Source of the DNA: CAZPAN01 sp964581165
GTDB taxonomy: Bacteria > Actinomycetota > Coriobacteriia > Coriobacteriales > CADBOM01
DNA: 35,792 nt
Assembly (NCBI GenBank): GCA_964581165.1
Contig: CAZOMM010000012.1
Span: forward strand, 1 to 35,792
Reading direction: 5' to 3'
The notes below the pieces were generated by a model that was not told the origin of the DNA, searched no databases, and saw only the letters and a list, made by a program, of their open reading frames with translations. The position numbers and the translations under genes are program-made. Positions 24,127-31,775 of this stretch are shown here, piece by piece; positions within the stretch are counted from its first letter, which is position 1; each line of letters opens with the position of its first letter.

Positions 24127-25017
24127 TTAGTTATCAATAAACTCGTTATCATCCAGTAGCGATTCGTATAGCCCATCCAAAAAATCCTCGGCTTTAGAAA
24201 TCAAAACTTCATCAACATGAATCACATTCTCATCTGCCGGAAAGCTCGCTTCTTTAACCCTCTTGTCGTAGTTATCAAGAGCCGCAGTAAGCAAACTTCG
24301 CCCATCCACAAAAGGCGTTGAGTGTTTGGGGGAGCGCTGGGTCAAACCCAAAATATCGTGTATAACCTGAACTTCACCATCGCAATCAGCACCAGCACCT
24401 ATACCAATTGTTGCAAAAGGAAAGGTCATCGTAATGTGCTTGGCCAGCTCAGCAGGTACACACTCGAGCACCACGGCCTTTACTCCTGCATCCGCATATC
24501 GCTCGCAGGAAAGCAAAATCTCGGCAATCTGAGGAATTTCTTTACCCCTGGCCTTATAACCACCATACTGATTGACCATTTGGGGAGTTAGGCCTAGATG
24601 ACCTATCACAGGAATACCATGATCGACAAGCTCGCCAATTAGCATAACCGTGCTCGAGCTTGCACCTTCGATCTTTACCGCACCAGCACCGCCCTCAGAA
24701 ATAAGCCTTCCGGCATTGCGCATACCTTCTTCAAAAGAAGCCTGATAGCTCATAAAAGGCATGTCGGCAACAACAAAGGCTTTGCTAGTTCCGCGCACAA
24801 CCGCCTTAGTGGCACTTAAGATATCGTCCATGCTTACAGGCAGGGTCGACTCATAGCCAAACATAGTCATGCCCATCGAATCGCCTACCAATATCGAGTC
24901 GATATCGGTTTGGTCAATAATCGTTGCCATTGTGTAGTCGTAGCAGGTAAGCATCGTTACCTTGCGCCTAGCGCGCTTAGCATCAAGAAAAATGTCTATG
25001 GTATTTCTAGCAAGCAT
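24127..25017 (-). CDS. panB: 3-methyl-2-oxobutanoate hydroxymethyltransferase
   Basis: First step of pantothenate synthesis: transfers a hydroxymethyl group from 5,10-methylene-tetrahydrofolate to 2-oxoisovalerate. Motifs: KVTMLTCYDYTMA, ILVGDSMGMTMFGYESTLPV with metal-binding Asp, VVADMPFMSYQ, GAGAVKIEG, VIGHLGLTPQ and IGIGAGADCDGEVQVIHD. The ATG at 25017 is preferred over the upstream TTG at 25053 and ATG at 25038, because GGAGGTGA stands 8 nt before it; this gives 296 residues. That site includes the stop of the folP-folK gene, so the genes are coupled. Grouping with folate genes makes sense since the enzyme uses a folate cofactor. The C-terminal 35 residues form an acidic extension. Confidence 0.95.
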   Translation of the reverse strand: MLARNTIDIFLDAKRARRKVTMLTCYDYTMATIIDQTDIDSILVGDSMGMTMFGYESTLPVSMDDILSATKAVVRGTSKAFVVADMPFMSYQASFEEGMRNAGRLISEGGAGAVKIEGASSSTVMLIGELVDHGIPVIGHLGLTPQMVNQYGGYKARGKEIPQIAEILLSCERYADAGVKAVVLECVPAELAKHITMTFPFATIGIGAGADCDGEVQVIHDILGLTQRSPKHSTPFVDGRSLLTAALDNYDKRVKEASFPADENVIHVDEVLISKAEDFLDGLYESLLDDNEFIDN

Positions 25018-25024
25018 CAAACGG

Positions 25025-26596
25025 TCACCTCCAAGCATCGCAGGATTCAACAAGCCTGCCTTCTATCATCCCGTACTTTATTCCATCGCGGCCCACAAAA
25101 GTACCATCGGCAAGCATATAACTACACTCGTTGCTTGTTCGCATCGCATCTGGACCTTCTAAAAGCTCGCGATGTACATATTTCCCAAATACGGAACGCA
25201 TCATCTCGGCCAAGTCCAAGATAGGGGTCACGGCAAAATCTCGCTCCAAAATCCTAGGATGAGGAATCGTTAAGCGCTCGCTAGATATCACCTGCCCCTC
25301 GTAGTCAAGCAAATCTAGATCGAGAGTTCTTGGGCCATTTGCAATAAGTCTCTTTCTATGAAAGACATTTTCTATCTCGAGTAAGTGCTCGAGTAAATCT
25401 AGCGGCTCAAGCTCCGTTTGAATCCAGGCTGCGGAGTTTGCAAAATCATCCTGATCGTCGTAATAGGCGGGAGCGGTTTTATAGATCGGACTAGAAGCAA
25501 TCACGCTGGTTCTTGGCAAAGAGTCGATGTGCTTAAGAGCGGCAATTAAGTTATCTTGCGGATTACCCATATTGGCACCCAAAGCCACCAAGGCACGTTT
25601 GCCGGGCATCATGCTTGCAGGCGATGCAACCGAAGAAGAATTGGCTCGCGAAAAAGCTGCATAGGCAGCATTTGAAGCTAGCTGCAAAGCCTGTACAGTT
25701 TCTGCCACGTCGTGAACACGAAAGATTCTTACTCCTCCGCAAAATGCCAAAACAGCTGCTGTGGCCGATGGAATAAGCCGATCTGTTGCGCTATCGATGC
25801 TGCAGACCTTACCAAGTGTTGCCTTGCGCGAAAACGCGGCAATGAGAGGAAGCTCCAGATTGGAAAAGTCTCCCATATGTGCAAGCAAGGCCATGTTGTG
25901 CCAAGAATCCTTACCAAAGCCAGGGCCTGGATCGATGCATATCCTACGAGGATCGACACCTGCATCCTTAAGCTTGTTAACAACGTTTATCAGATAAGCA
26001 GATACATCATCAACAACATCTGCGTAATGAGGATCTTGCTGCATATTTCTAGGAGTTCCAAGCATATGCATTGCAACTAAACCAGCATCACAGGCCGCAG
26101 CAAGCTCTATCATCTTGGAGTCCCTAAAGCCAGAGACATCGTTGATAATTGCAGCTCCTGCTTCTACACAGCGGGCTGCCACCTCGGGATGTCTGGTGTC
26201 TATAGACACAATCAGGCCTCGCCCAGACAGCTCCTCAACAACCGGGAGCACACGATCAAGCTCCTCCTTGATAGAAACTTCCAAAGAGCCTGGACGGGTC
26301 GATTCGCCACCAACGTCAATGATGTCGGCACCCTCTGAGATCATCTGATCGGCAAAAGCAATAGCAGCATCAAAAGAATTGTGCAGGCCACCATCCGAGA
26401 AGGAATCGGGGGTAACGTTGAGGATGCCCATCACATAGGGCCTGCAAAGCGGCAAGGTCTTATTAGAAAGTTTCCAAACCGCAGAACCCGAAAGCTTAAA
26501 AAGCCCTGCTGTCTGAGTGAATGAATCACTGAGGGAATCGCTGAATGAGTCGCTGAATGAATCGCGCGCCCTATTGCATCCTTTGACCATAAACAT
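25025..26596 (-). CDS. folP-folK: dihydropteroate synthase fused to HPPK (FolP-FolK bifunctional)
   Basis: One 523-residue chain joins two folate-pathway enzymes. Residues 53-315 are dihydropteroate synthase: NVTPDSFSDGG (60-70), DVGGESTRPGS, IINDVSGF, DPGPGFGK (222-229) and SRK (256-258). Residues 333-470 are 6-hydroxymethyl-7,8-dihydropterin pyrophosphokinase: ALVALGANMGNPQDNL, ASSPIYKTAP, NGPRTLDLDLLDY with the two catalytic Asp, and IPHPRILERDF. The kinase acts just before the synthase in the pathway, yet is placed after it. The N-terminus bears a tandem SDSFSDSLSDSF stretch from 12-bp repeats; a 50-residue tail follows the kinase. It overlaps the 3' end of folE by 26 bp. No dihydroneopterin aldolase (FolB) is seen in this window. 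Confidence 0.95.
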   Translation of the reverse strand: MFMVKGCNRARDSFSDSFSDSLSDSFTQTAGLFKLSGSAVWKLSNKTLPLCRPYVMGILNVTPDSFSDGGLHNSFDAAIAFADQMISEGADIIDVGGESTRPGSLEVSIKEELDRVLPVVEELSGRGLIVSIDTRHPEVAARCVEAGAAIINDVSGFRDSKMIELAAACDAGLVAMHMLGTPRNMQQDPHYADVVDDVSAYLINVVNKLKDAGVDPRRICIDPGPGFGKDSWHNMALLAHMGDFSNLELPLIAAFSRKATLGKVCSIDSATDRLIPSATAAVLAFCGGVRIFRVHDVAETVQALQLASNAAYAAFSRANSSSVASPASMMPGKRALVALGANMGNPQDNLIAALKHIDSLPRTSVIASSPIYKTAPAYYDDQDDFANSAAWIQTELEPLDLLEHLLEIENVFHRKRLIANGPRTLDLDLLDYEGQVISSERLTIPHPRILERDFAVTPILDLAEMMRSVFGKYVHRELLEGPDAMRTSNECSYMLADGTFVGRDGIKYGMIEGRLVESCDAWR

Positions 26597-27143
26597 GATT
26601 CATAGCCTCGGCCCTAGTCATCGAGTTTCTCTTAAACGATCCACGTACTGCACTAGTTGTAGTCTTGGTTCCAGGCTTTTTAACCCCGCGCATAGTCATG
26701 CACATATGCTCACATTCAATAATTACCATCACACCGTTAGCCTTGAGCTGCTCCATCAAGGTATCGGCAATCTGCGAGGTAAGTCGTTCTTGTACTTGGG
26801 GGCGTCTGGCGTAGGCATCCACCAGTCTGGCTACTTTTGATAGACCGCACACCCGACCTTCTTTGCCAGGAATGTATGCAACGGCTGCTGTACCTACAAA
26901 GGGAACAAGATGATGCTCGCAAACGGAGTAAAGCGGGATATCTTTAACCAAAACCATCTCTTGATGGTTTTCGTCAAAAAGAACTTCAAAAAACTCGGTT
27001 GGATCTTTTTCCATTCCCGAAAAGATCTCATCACACATGCGTGCCACTCTAGCAGGGGTCTTTACAAGTCCCTCTCTGTCCGGATCCTCTCCGATACCTT
27101 CGAGCAAAAGCCTCACAGCCTGCTTAATCTTTTCATGATCCAT
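26571..27143 (-). CDS. folE: GTP cyclohydrolase I
   Basis: Converts GTP to dihydroneopterin triphosphate, first step of tetrahydrofolate synthesis. The 190-residue protein has normal length. Zinc ligands are C75 and H78 (SVCEHHLVPF) and C148 (CEHMCMTMRGV). The GLSKVARLVDAYARRPQVQERLT segment and TTSAVRGSF near the C-terminus are family signatures. GGGAG precedes the ATG by 11-12 nt. It is the first gene after the ftsH terminator and its 3' end overlaps folP-folK, so it heads the folate/pantothenate group. Confidence 0.97.
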   Translation of the reverse strand: MDHEKIKQAVRLLLEGIGEDPDREGLVKTPARVARMCDEIFSGMEKDPTEFFEVLFDENHQEMVLVKDIPLYSVCEHHLVPFVGTAAVAYIPGKEGRVCGLSKVARLVDAYARRPQVQERLTSQIADTLMEQLKANGVMVIIECEHMCMTMRGVKKPGTKTTTSAVRGSFKRNSMTRAEAMNHVYGQRMQ

Positions 27144-27178
27144 TTTGTGTCTTTTCTCCCCAAGTAAAAATTTCTATA

Positions 27179-27240
27179 AACAATAAAATCGGGTGCCGTT
27201 GAGTATGAACTCAGCAGCACCCGTAAACTCAACGACACCC
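27179..27240 (-). terminator. intrinsic terminator downstream of ftsH
   Basis: On the minus strand a 14-bp stem (GGGTGTCGTTGAGT from 27240, ACTCAACGGCACCC to 27191, one G-U pair) is followed by a T-rich tract (TTTTATTGTTT). It lies between ftsH and folE, on the strand of both genes, and separates their transcripts. Confidence 0.8.
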
Positions 27241-27299
27241 GCGAGCGGCACCTACAAATGTCACTCGCAAACTCAACGACACCCGCGAGCGGCACCTAC
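27225..27299. repeat. 31-bp exact direct repeat overlapping the terminator
   Basis: Copies at 27225-27255 and 27269-27299 are identical (starting AAACTCAACGACACCC, ending GGCACCTAC). The first copy supplies one arm of the terminator, so the second is a spare arm that could form an alternative hairpin. Further degenerate copies (ACCCGCGAACAG-like) run to about 27350. Confidence 0.85.
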
Positions 27300-27373
27300 G
27301 AGCAGTTCCCGCAAACAGTTCCCGCAAACAACACCCGCGAACAGCTCTCGTAAGCTTAAATCTCTACACCCTG

Positions 27374-29662
27374 CTACACCCTGTTTAAGGGATCCTCGTT
27401 ATCAGAAGAACCACCATTCAAACCTGTGGTATCTCGGTTTTCATGCCCACTTTTGTATCGAGTATCAGCAAAGGAGTCATCCACTATTGTGGAGTCGTCA
27501 ATCGTTGCATTTTGATGGATATCAGGTATTCGACGTATCCTTTGATCCATCGAATCCAAAAAGTCCCTAGCCTTATCCGGATCGGGTGAAGACTCTATAA
27601 GCAAGCTAGAGTCTGCTTTGAGATCCCCATCATCCACGGGCTTGCCATCCATACGCGGATCGAAAGGAGCATACAAGGAATTTTCTTCGCGCAGCCTGCG
27701 CGCAGCCTCTTCGGCCTTGCGCTCGCGAGGTGGCTTTCGAGCGGCAACTCTGTCCTGTCCTACGATCTTTTCTTCGGCAAGCCTATCGCGCTCTTTAATC
27801 TCTGCCTCGTGCGCAAGATACTCATACCATCTGTTGTCTAACAGAGCTTTGACTGCCTCTCCTTCTACGGTCTCACGTTCTAGCAGCACCTTGGCCATAA
27901 GATCTAGCTGAGCTCGATTTTCAACAAGAATCTTACGTGCCACAGCGTGAGCTTCGTTCATAAGGCGAGCGACCTCGGCATCGATCTTGCTTGCAGTGGC
28001 CTCGGAGTAGTCTGGAGTAGAGCCATAATCCCTTCCCAAAAAGACCTCATGATTGTTCTCGCCATAAACCTGAGCACCCAATGCATCTGTCATTCCATAG
28101 CGAGTGACCATCTGTTTTGCCTGCTTGGTGGCACGCTCCAAATCGTTGCTAGCACCTGTAGTAACATCGCCGATGGCAATCTCCTCAGCAACTCGTCCAC
28201 CCAAAAACATCGACAACTCATCGATCATCTGACTGCGCGACACCAAGAAGCGATCCTCATCGGGCATAGAAAGCGTATAACCCAAGGCCTGACCTCTAGC
28301 TATTATCGAGATCTTGTGCACCCTGTCTGCATGCTCAAGCAAATGTCCCACTAAGGCATGGCCCGACTCGTGATAAGCAATGATTCGTTTTTCTTGCTCG
28401 GTAACTATGCGGCTCTTACGCTCAGGGCCAGCCACCACACGCTCTATGGCCTCTTCTAGCTCGGCATTTGTGATGGTCTTTTTGCCAAACCTTGCAGCAA
28501 GCAGAGCTGCTTCGTTCATCAGATTAGCAAGATCGGCACCAGTAAATCCCGTAGTGAGCTGAGCAAGACTTGCCAAATCAACGTTGGATGCCAAAGGCTT
28601 ACCCTTGGAGTGAACCTGCAAAATCTGCTCGCGACCTTTAACATCGGGCCTGTCCACCACAACCTGTCTGTCAAAGCGGCCAGGGCGCAGCAAGGCCGGG
28701 TCAAGAATATCTACTCGGTTGGTAGCAGCAATAAGAATCACTGTTGAATGCTCGTCAAAGCCATCCATCTCAACAAGAAGCTGGTTTAGTGTTTGCTCGC
28801 GCTCGTCGTGTCCACCACCAAGGCCGGCCCCTCTCTGGCGACCAACAGCATCGATCTCGTCAATAAAAATGATCGAAGGAGCATTTTGCTTGGCCTGATT
28901 AAAAAGGTCGCGAACCCTTGATGCACCAACACCTACAAACATCTCAACAAAGTCGGAACCCGATATCGAGAAGAAGGGAACATCGGCCTCGCCAGCTACT
29001 GCCTTGGCCAGCAAGGTCTTACCAGTTCCTGGAGGGCCTACCAAAAGCACACCATGGGGGATCTTTGCGCCCATCTTTTCATACTTTTGTGGCATAGACA
29101 GAAAGTCTTTGACTTCCTCGAGCTCTTGAACCGCCTCGTCAATTCCTGCCACATCGGAAAATTTAGTCTTGGGCCTCTCCTCAACGGCCTTTTGGCTCTT
29201 GGTTTTTCCAAACTGCATCTGCTGATTGTTTGCGCCCTGCATCTGGCTCATGAAAAACCAGAACACTCCAACAATGATGATTATTGGAAGAAACGAAGTG
29301 AGAAGAGTAAGCCAAATATTGTTAGAAGAAACCGTGACGTTGTAATTAACTTCTGGATGAGCCGCCATCAGCTCATTTAAGGACTCCTCACCCACATACG
29401 TGGAGTGAAAAGCTATCGGATTTGATGTATCGGTGGCATCCTCTGCAACATAGGTACCATCAATACCACCAGTTGATGCATCGTATACAACTTCTATTGC
29501 TCGCCCATCATTGACAGTTGCAACAAAAGTACTCGTAGACATCTCTTCGACTGTGCTTCTGTTCATGTTAAATACCTGAACAAGCAAGATAACTATGAAC
29601 ACGATGAGCAAGACCGTATAGATAATCCTGCTCTTATTGCGAAGGGGTTTCTTATTATCCAA
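27374..29662 (-). CDS. ftsH: ATP-dependent zinc metalloprotease FtsH
   Basis: Membrane-bound hexameric AAA protease for quality control of membrane and short-lived proteins. The 762-residue chain has TM1 at about 12-31, an extracytoplasmic domain to about 113, TM2 at about 117-139, Walker A GPPGTGKT at 209-216, Walker B IIFIDEIDAVG, the SRH DPALLRPGRFDRQ and the zinc site HESGH at 431-435. The last 110 residues are charged, probably disordered, and longer than in E. coli FtsH. The start is TTG at 29662 with AGAGGT 5 nt upstream. It follows hpt, a widely conserved pairing, though tilS, the usual third partner, is not next to them here. Confidence 0.97.
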   Translation of the reverse strand: MDNKKPLRNKSRIIYTVLLIVFIVILLVQVFNMNRSTVEEMSTSTFVATVNDGRAIEVVYDASTGGIDGTYVAEDATDTSNPIAFHSTYVGEESLNELMAAHPEVNYNVTVSSNNIWLTLLTSFLPIIIIVGVFWFFMSQMQGANNQQMQFGKTKSQKAVEERPKTKFSDVAGIDEAVQELEEVKDFLSMPQKYEKMGAKIPHGVLLVGPPGTGKTLLAKAVAGEADVPFFSISGSDFVEMFVGVGASRVRDLFNQAKQNAPSIIFIDEIDAVGRQRGAGLGGGHDEREQTLNQLLVEMDGFDEHSTVILIAATNRVDILDPALLRPGRFDRQVVVDRPDVKGREQILQVHSKGKPLASNVDLASLAQLTTGFTGADLANLMNEAALLAARFGKKTITNAELEEAIERVVAGPERKSRIVTEQEKRIIAYHESGHALVGHLLEHADRVHKISIIARGQALGYTLSMPDEDRFLVSRSQMIDELSMFLGGRVAEEIAIGDVTTGASNDLERATKQAKQMVTRYGMTDALGAQVYGENNHEVFLGRDYGSTPDYSEATASKIDAEVARLMNEAHAVARKILVENRAQLDLMAKVLLERETVEGEAVKALLDNRWYEYLAHEAEIKERDRLAEEKIVGQDRVAARKPPRERKAEEAARRLREENSLYAPFDPRMDGKPVDDGDLKADSSLLIESSPDPDKARDFLDSMDQRIRRIPDIHQNATIDDSTIVDDSFADTRYKSGHENRDTTGLNGGSSDNEDPLNRV

Positions 29663-29771
29663 ATTAAACCTCTAGCCTTCCATTCCTAACTCTGGGAGGG
29701 GCGTTAAACAACAAAACTTGGTCAACATACACCAAAACTTGCAAAACTTGCAAAACAAACCATTATTACCA

Positions 29772-30323
29772 TCATTGATCTGTTTTGCCAGAGTATATGG
29801 CTGGATCCAATATCCCAATATATGAAAGATTTCGGTAACTCTCCGCATAATCTAGCCCATATCCCACCAAAAATTCATTTGGCGCAATTAGCCCCAGATA
29901 TTTGGGTTCTACAGCTGTATCGATGCCTAGATCTTTCTTTAGCAAGACAGCTACATTTACGGATGCAGGATTTCTGGACTTAAAGTTTTTAACAAGATAT
30001 TTGAGAGTTAAACCTGTGTCGATAACATCTTCTACAATCAAAACATCCTTGCCCTCAATGTCTTGATCTAGATCTTTTAGAATCCTAACTACTCCCGACG
30101 AGCTAGCTGCCGGTCCGTAGCTAGAAACAATCATAAAATCCATCTCCATATCCATGTCTAGCTTGCGAACAAGATCAGATGCAAAGATGCATGCTCCCTT
30201 TAATATCGTAACAACAACAAGATTGCGCCCTTTGTAGTCTTCGTTGATTTGCCTAGCAAGACTCTCAACACAGCTGTCGATCTCTTCGGCCGAATAGAGC
30301 ACTTCGCTTATGTCTGGGTTCAT
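29772..30323 (-). CDS. hpt: hypoxanthine phosphoribosyltransferase
   Basis: Purine salvage enzyme joining hypoxanthine (and often guanine) to PRPP. The PRPP-binding signature VLIVEDVIDTGLTL is clear, with MDFMIVSSYG, VVTILKGACIF and LVGYGLDYAESYRNLSYIG, all as in Bacillus Hpt. The start is taken at the ATG at 30323, which aligns with known N-termini and has AGAAGG 6 nt upstream; the in-frame ATG at 30368 would add 15 residues and lacks a site. This gives 183 residues, a normal length. It stands before ftsH. Confidence 0.95.
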   Translation of the reverse strand: MNPDISEVLYSAEEIDSCVESLARQINEDYKGRNLVVVTILKGACIFASDLVRKLDMDMEMDFMIVSSYGPAASSSGVVRILKDLDQDIEGKDVLIVEDVIDTGLTLKYLVKNFKSRNPASVNVAVLLKKDLGIDTAVEPKYLGLIAPNEFLVGYGLDYAESYRNLSYIGILDPAIYSGKTDQ

Positions 30324-30581
30324 GCCCCGCCTTCTCTCTCCTCTTTCAAATGGTGAGTACAAGCGCATTAGACGAATGCTAATGCTTCATCTTCCCGGAG
30401 ATAAGGCCTATAGACAAGCTTCATTCTTTGAACACACCAGCAAGATTGCGCGGCCGGATTAGAGGGCAGATTACAGGGATGAACGGCCAAGAACAAAACG
30501 GCTAAAAATGCTTTTTGTGTTTCGCCTAAGGCGTACCCAAATTTTGTTTGCAGGCAGCCTCTTTCATCTCGCAAATTTCTT

Positions 30582-31772
30582 TTACCCACGCAAAAAGATC
30601 CCTCTTAGCTTGGCAGCAGTCGTCCACATTTTGCGGGCGAGCTTGTAGCTTCTAGAAGCAACTATCTCATCGTACTCAGATTGAATTATGTTGTATTTTG
30701 TGCTCACTTCATCTAACTGCCTGCTCAGTTCATCTAGATGCCTAGTAAGTTTTTCGCGCTCTGCTGAGTAATCCTCATAGTTGCGCCACATCTCGTCTTG
30801 ATAGGAAGTCGCGGTTTCTAGCAGCTCCACAAAGTGCATCGAAAGCAGTCTGCCTACCCTCCAGTCATTAAAAACATAGTAGTAAGACTCATCTTCTTCT
30901 CCCAGAGGAATTCTAGGCACAACCTCATTTTTGAAAGCTGAGAGAAAAGCTTCTTGCGACTCTATCTCCAAAGAAAAAATGTTCCAAATCGAAAAATTAA
31001 GCAACCAATTGTCAAAAGCACGACCAAACAACTCACGAAGGCCCTCATTTTTCATACGCGAGTCGATTGAAAAAGCAGCATCCAAGGCGCATCGCCACGA
31101 CTTATGTCTTGTTTGCTCGAGCGAAGACAAAAGATTGGTGCGGTGAGTAACCAAAGGCTCATCGACAAAGGCTATCTTAGAAGCAAGCATCAGCGCACAA
31201 AAAACAAAATAGGCATCGTTTGTGGTTCTGAAATCTTGGAATTTAAGCTTGTGTCGCTTGATAAAAGATGCATCAAATAGTTTGTCCCAAGGCCAGCCCT
31301 TACAAAAGCGAAACATTAGATCGCCAAGCTCGGCACGCACATAAACCTTGCTGGTATCTACCAAGCAAAGAGAATCTTTTAATGGAGTGATCTCGCCACT
31401 GCCAACATCTAGCGAAAGCGAAGGACAAACTACAACTTCGGCACCGCTACTTTCCATGGCCTCTAACATAGTTGAGAGACAGTTTTTTTCTATGTAGTCG
31501 TCGCCGTCTAAAAAGTAGTAAGCCTGCCCTTGGGCGATATCCATCCCCTTGTTGCGAGCAACTCCAGCAAAGGAATTTTGCTGCTTGATAAGCTTAAGCC
31601 GCTCATCGCGATTAGCCAGCTCAGATACAAGCTCGTATGTAGAGTCTGTAGAACCATCATCTATAACGATGACCTCTATATCCTCAAGATCTTGAGCTAA
31701 AACACTTTCTACACACTGAACAATGCAATCCTCAACGTTATAAGCCGGAATAATAACCGAAACCCGGGGCAT
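30582..31772 (-). CDS. family 2 glycosyltransferase
   Basis: A 396-residue cytoplasmic or membrane-associated sugar transferase with a GT-A fold. VSVIIPAYNVEDCI is the typical start; IEVIVIDDGSTDSTYEL and FAGVARNKGMDIA follow, and YYFLDGDDYIEKN holds the DxD metal site. The acceptor and sugar cannot be read from sequence. The C-terminal 75 residues predict a coiled coil (heptad-like Leu in LTRHLDELSRQLDEVS) ending in SRSYKLARK, common in cell-surface polysaccharide transferases. The stop of the ABC gene directly abuts the first of two ATGs; the second, at 31772, is better spaced (6 nt) from AAGGAG. Co-translation with a polysaccharide-export-type ATPase suggests a role in surface glycan synthesis. 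Confidence 0.92.
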   Translation of the reverse strand: MPRVSVIIPAYNVEDCIVQCVESVLAQDLEDIEVIVIDDGSTDSTYELVSELANRDERLKLIKQQNSFAGVARNKGMDIAQGQAYYFLDGDDYIEKNCLSTMLEAMESSGAEVVVCPSLSLDVGSGEITPLKDSLCLVDTSKVYVRAELGDLMFRFCKGWPWDKLFDASFIKRHKLKFQDFRTTNDAYFVFCALMLASKIAFVDEPLVTHRTNLLSSLEQTRHKSWRCALDAAFSIDSRMKNEGLRELFGRAFDNWLLNFSIWNIFSLEIESQEAFLSAFKNEVVPRIPLGEEDESYYYVFNDWRVGRLLSMHFVELLETATSYQDEMWRNYEDYSAEREKLTRHLDELSRQLDEVSTKYNIIQSEYDEIVASRSYKLARKMWTTAAKLRGIFLRG

Positions 31773-31775
31773 CAT

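Noticed and set aside
30368..30589. 73-codon minus-strand ORF bridging the glycosyltransferase and hpt genes
   Set aside because: It overlaps both neighbours' ends neatly, but shows no recognisable domain, no clear ribosome-binding site and an odd composition; hpt has a better start at 30323. Kept only as a remote possibility, perhaps a decayed gene where tilS is often found.
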